In this document: positions 63,536 through 64,000 of the stretch, in pieces
Layout: the number at the start of each line of letters is the position of its first letter
Numbering within the stretch: position 1 is the first letter of the stretch
NCBI RefSeq assembly: GCF_014205155.1
Contig: NZ_JACHMX010000001.1
Location: 2,728,001-2,792,000, forward strand
Direction of reading: 5' to 3'
Length of the DNA: 64,000 bases
DNA from: Amycolatopsis umgeniensis
Lineage (GTDB): Bacteria; Actinomycetota; Actinomycetes; Mycobacteriales; Pseudonocardiaceae
Notes under the pieces: model-generated
The model's database searches: none
Told to the model about the DNA's origin: nothing
The model's input: the letters and a program-made list of their open reading frames with translations, nothing else
Made by a program: the position numbers and the translations under genes

Positions 63536-64000
63536 CTAGCGGTCCCCTTGCTGGGCGGAGGCGATCAGGTCGCGGACCACCATCGGATGCTCGATGTTCA
63601 GCAGTTCCGGGTACTTCGGATCCAGGCCCACGTCGGACCAGGACTGGTCCACCCATCCCCTGCCGGTCGTCTGGACGAAGTCCGCGGGGGCGAGGTTGAA
63701 GCAGACCGTCCCGGTGCCGTCCGGGTTCTCGCGGACGTACGGCGGGCCGAGGTCCGTCAGGTAGTGGGCCACCGCGTCTTTCCCGTTCGTCCAGACGATG
63801 ACGCGCCGATCGGTGATCCCGTACGAAGCCGTCCGCAACGCGGCGTACCGGAGGACCGGCCTGCCGAGCCAGACGCCCCCGACCAGCATGAGCACGCCCC
63901 AGAGGAGAGGCGAGAACCCGTTGCGCACACCGCCGAGAATGACGCCACCGATGACCAGGACGGCGGGCAGCAGGATCAAGTCGTTCTTGACCAGCAACGG
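63536..64000 (-). CDS. Membrane protein with PH-like domain, N-terminus beyond window
   Basis: Open to the window end, about 154 residues visible. Two helices (LILLPAVLVIGGVILGG, LLWGVLMLVGGVWLG), then RTASYGITDRRVIVWT as in bacterial PH-like domains. Paralogue of the next gene downstream. The missing start probably carries the LLPGE-type segment seen there. Confidence 0.65.
   Translation of the reverse strand, partial: PLLVKNDLILLPAVLVIGGVILGGVRNGFSPLLWGVLMLVGGVWLGRPVLRYAALRTASYGITDRRVIVWTNGKDAVAHYLTDLGPPYVRENPDGTGTVCFNLAPADFVQTTGRGWVDQSWSDVGLDPKYPELLNIEHPMVVRDLIASAQQGDR

Overview
This is 64 kb of chromosome from a high-GC actinomycete. The codon usage has strong G/C third positions, GTG starts are common, and there is an actinobacterial NucS mismatch endonuclease. 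A large block of genes follows the Mycobacterium tuberculosis dinG-pncB-clpS-...-murI-rph-rdgB order. A glycosyltransferase resembling those of glycopeptide antibiotic producers, together with the general gene repertoire, points to Pseudonocardiales, most likely Amycolatopsis. The genus is inference; the phylum is secure. No rRNA, tRNA, CRISPR array, transposase or prophage was seen.

Layout. 0-5 kb: tail of a LysR regulator, a three-gene molybdenum hydroxylase operon and a GH25 lysozyme-like protein. 5-10 kb: small envelope proteins, a Bcp peroxiredoxin and, two bases behind it, a 1056-residue NACHT-LRR protein of the STAND/NLR-like type, which is the best immune-system candidate in the window. 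10-26 kb: the conserved block of rdgB, rph, a cyclic-nucleotide phosphodiesterase-like MBL protein, murI, rhomboid, cysM-cysO-mec (cysteine from O-phosphoserine), P1 peptidase, DUF2017, clpS, pncB and dinG. It is interrupted by an arylamine N-acetyltransferase plus racemase pair and by pncA, eda, an exported protein and bioY. 26-32 kb: OsmC-like protein, a membrane Ser/Thr kinase, a Pth2-type peptidyl-tRNA hydrolase, serB and ctaD.

32-43 kb: accessory enzymes and regulators (phosphotransferase, glycosyltransferase, hydrolase, GNAT, AraC, methyltransferase, phosphatase, MscS-like membrane protein, a PLP enzyme facing an Lrp/AsnC regulator, DUF1963). 43-51 kb: a double 3-hydroxyacyl-CoA dehydrogenase, the dihydroxyacetone kinase operon dhaKLM, a DUF3558-like lipoprotein and a sodium/solute symporter with a small membrane partner. 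51-57 kb: a patatin-like lipase followed by a papain-like protein with permuted motif order, then nucS, NUDIX, enoyl-CoA hydratase, a GATase-AraC regulator and an isochorismatase-family hydrolase. 57-64 kb: ectoine-type ABC importer ehuBCDA, the B12-dependent mutase meaA and two paralogous membrane PH-like proteins.

Between genes there are three layers of small structure. (1) Long near-perfect palindromes (about 12-30 bp arms) sit mostly where two genes converge and probably act as bidirectional terminators. (2) Four intergenic sites carry three head-to-tail 21-bp units of one related sequence family. (3) A 19-bp sequence occurs as an inverted pair around a 298-bp segment at 57.3 kb and again singly at 33.2 kb. 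Many genes also have a -10-like hexamer only 6-8 bases before the start codon, the layout expected for leaderless mRNAs.
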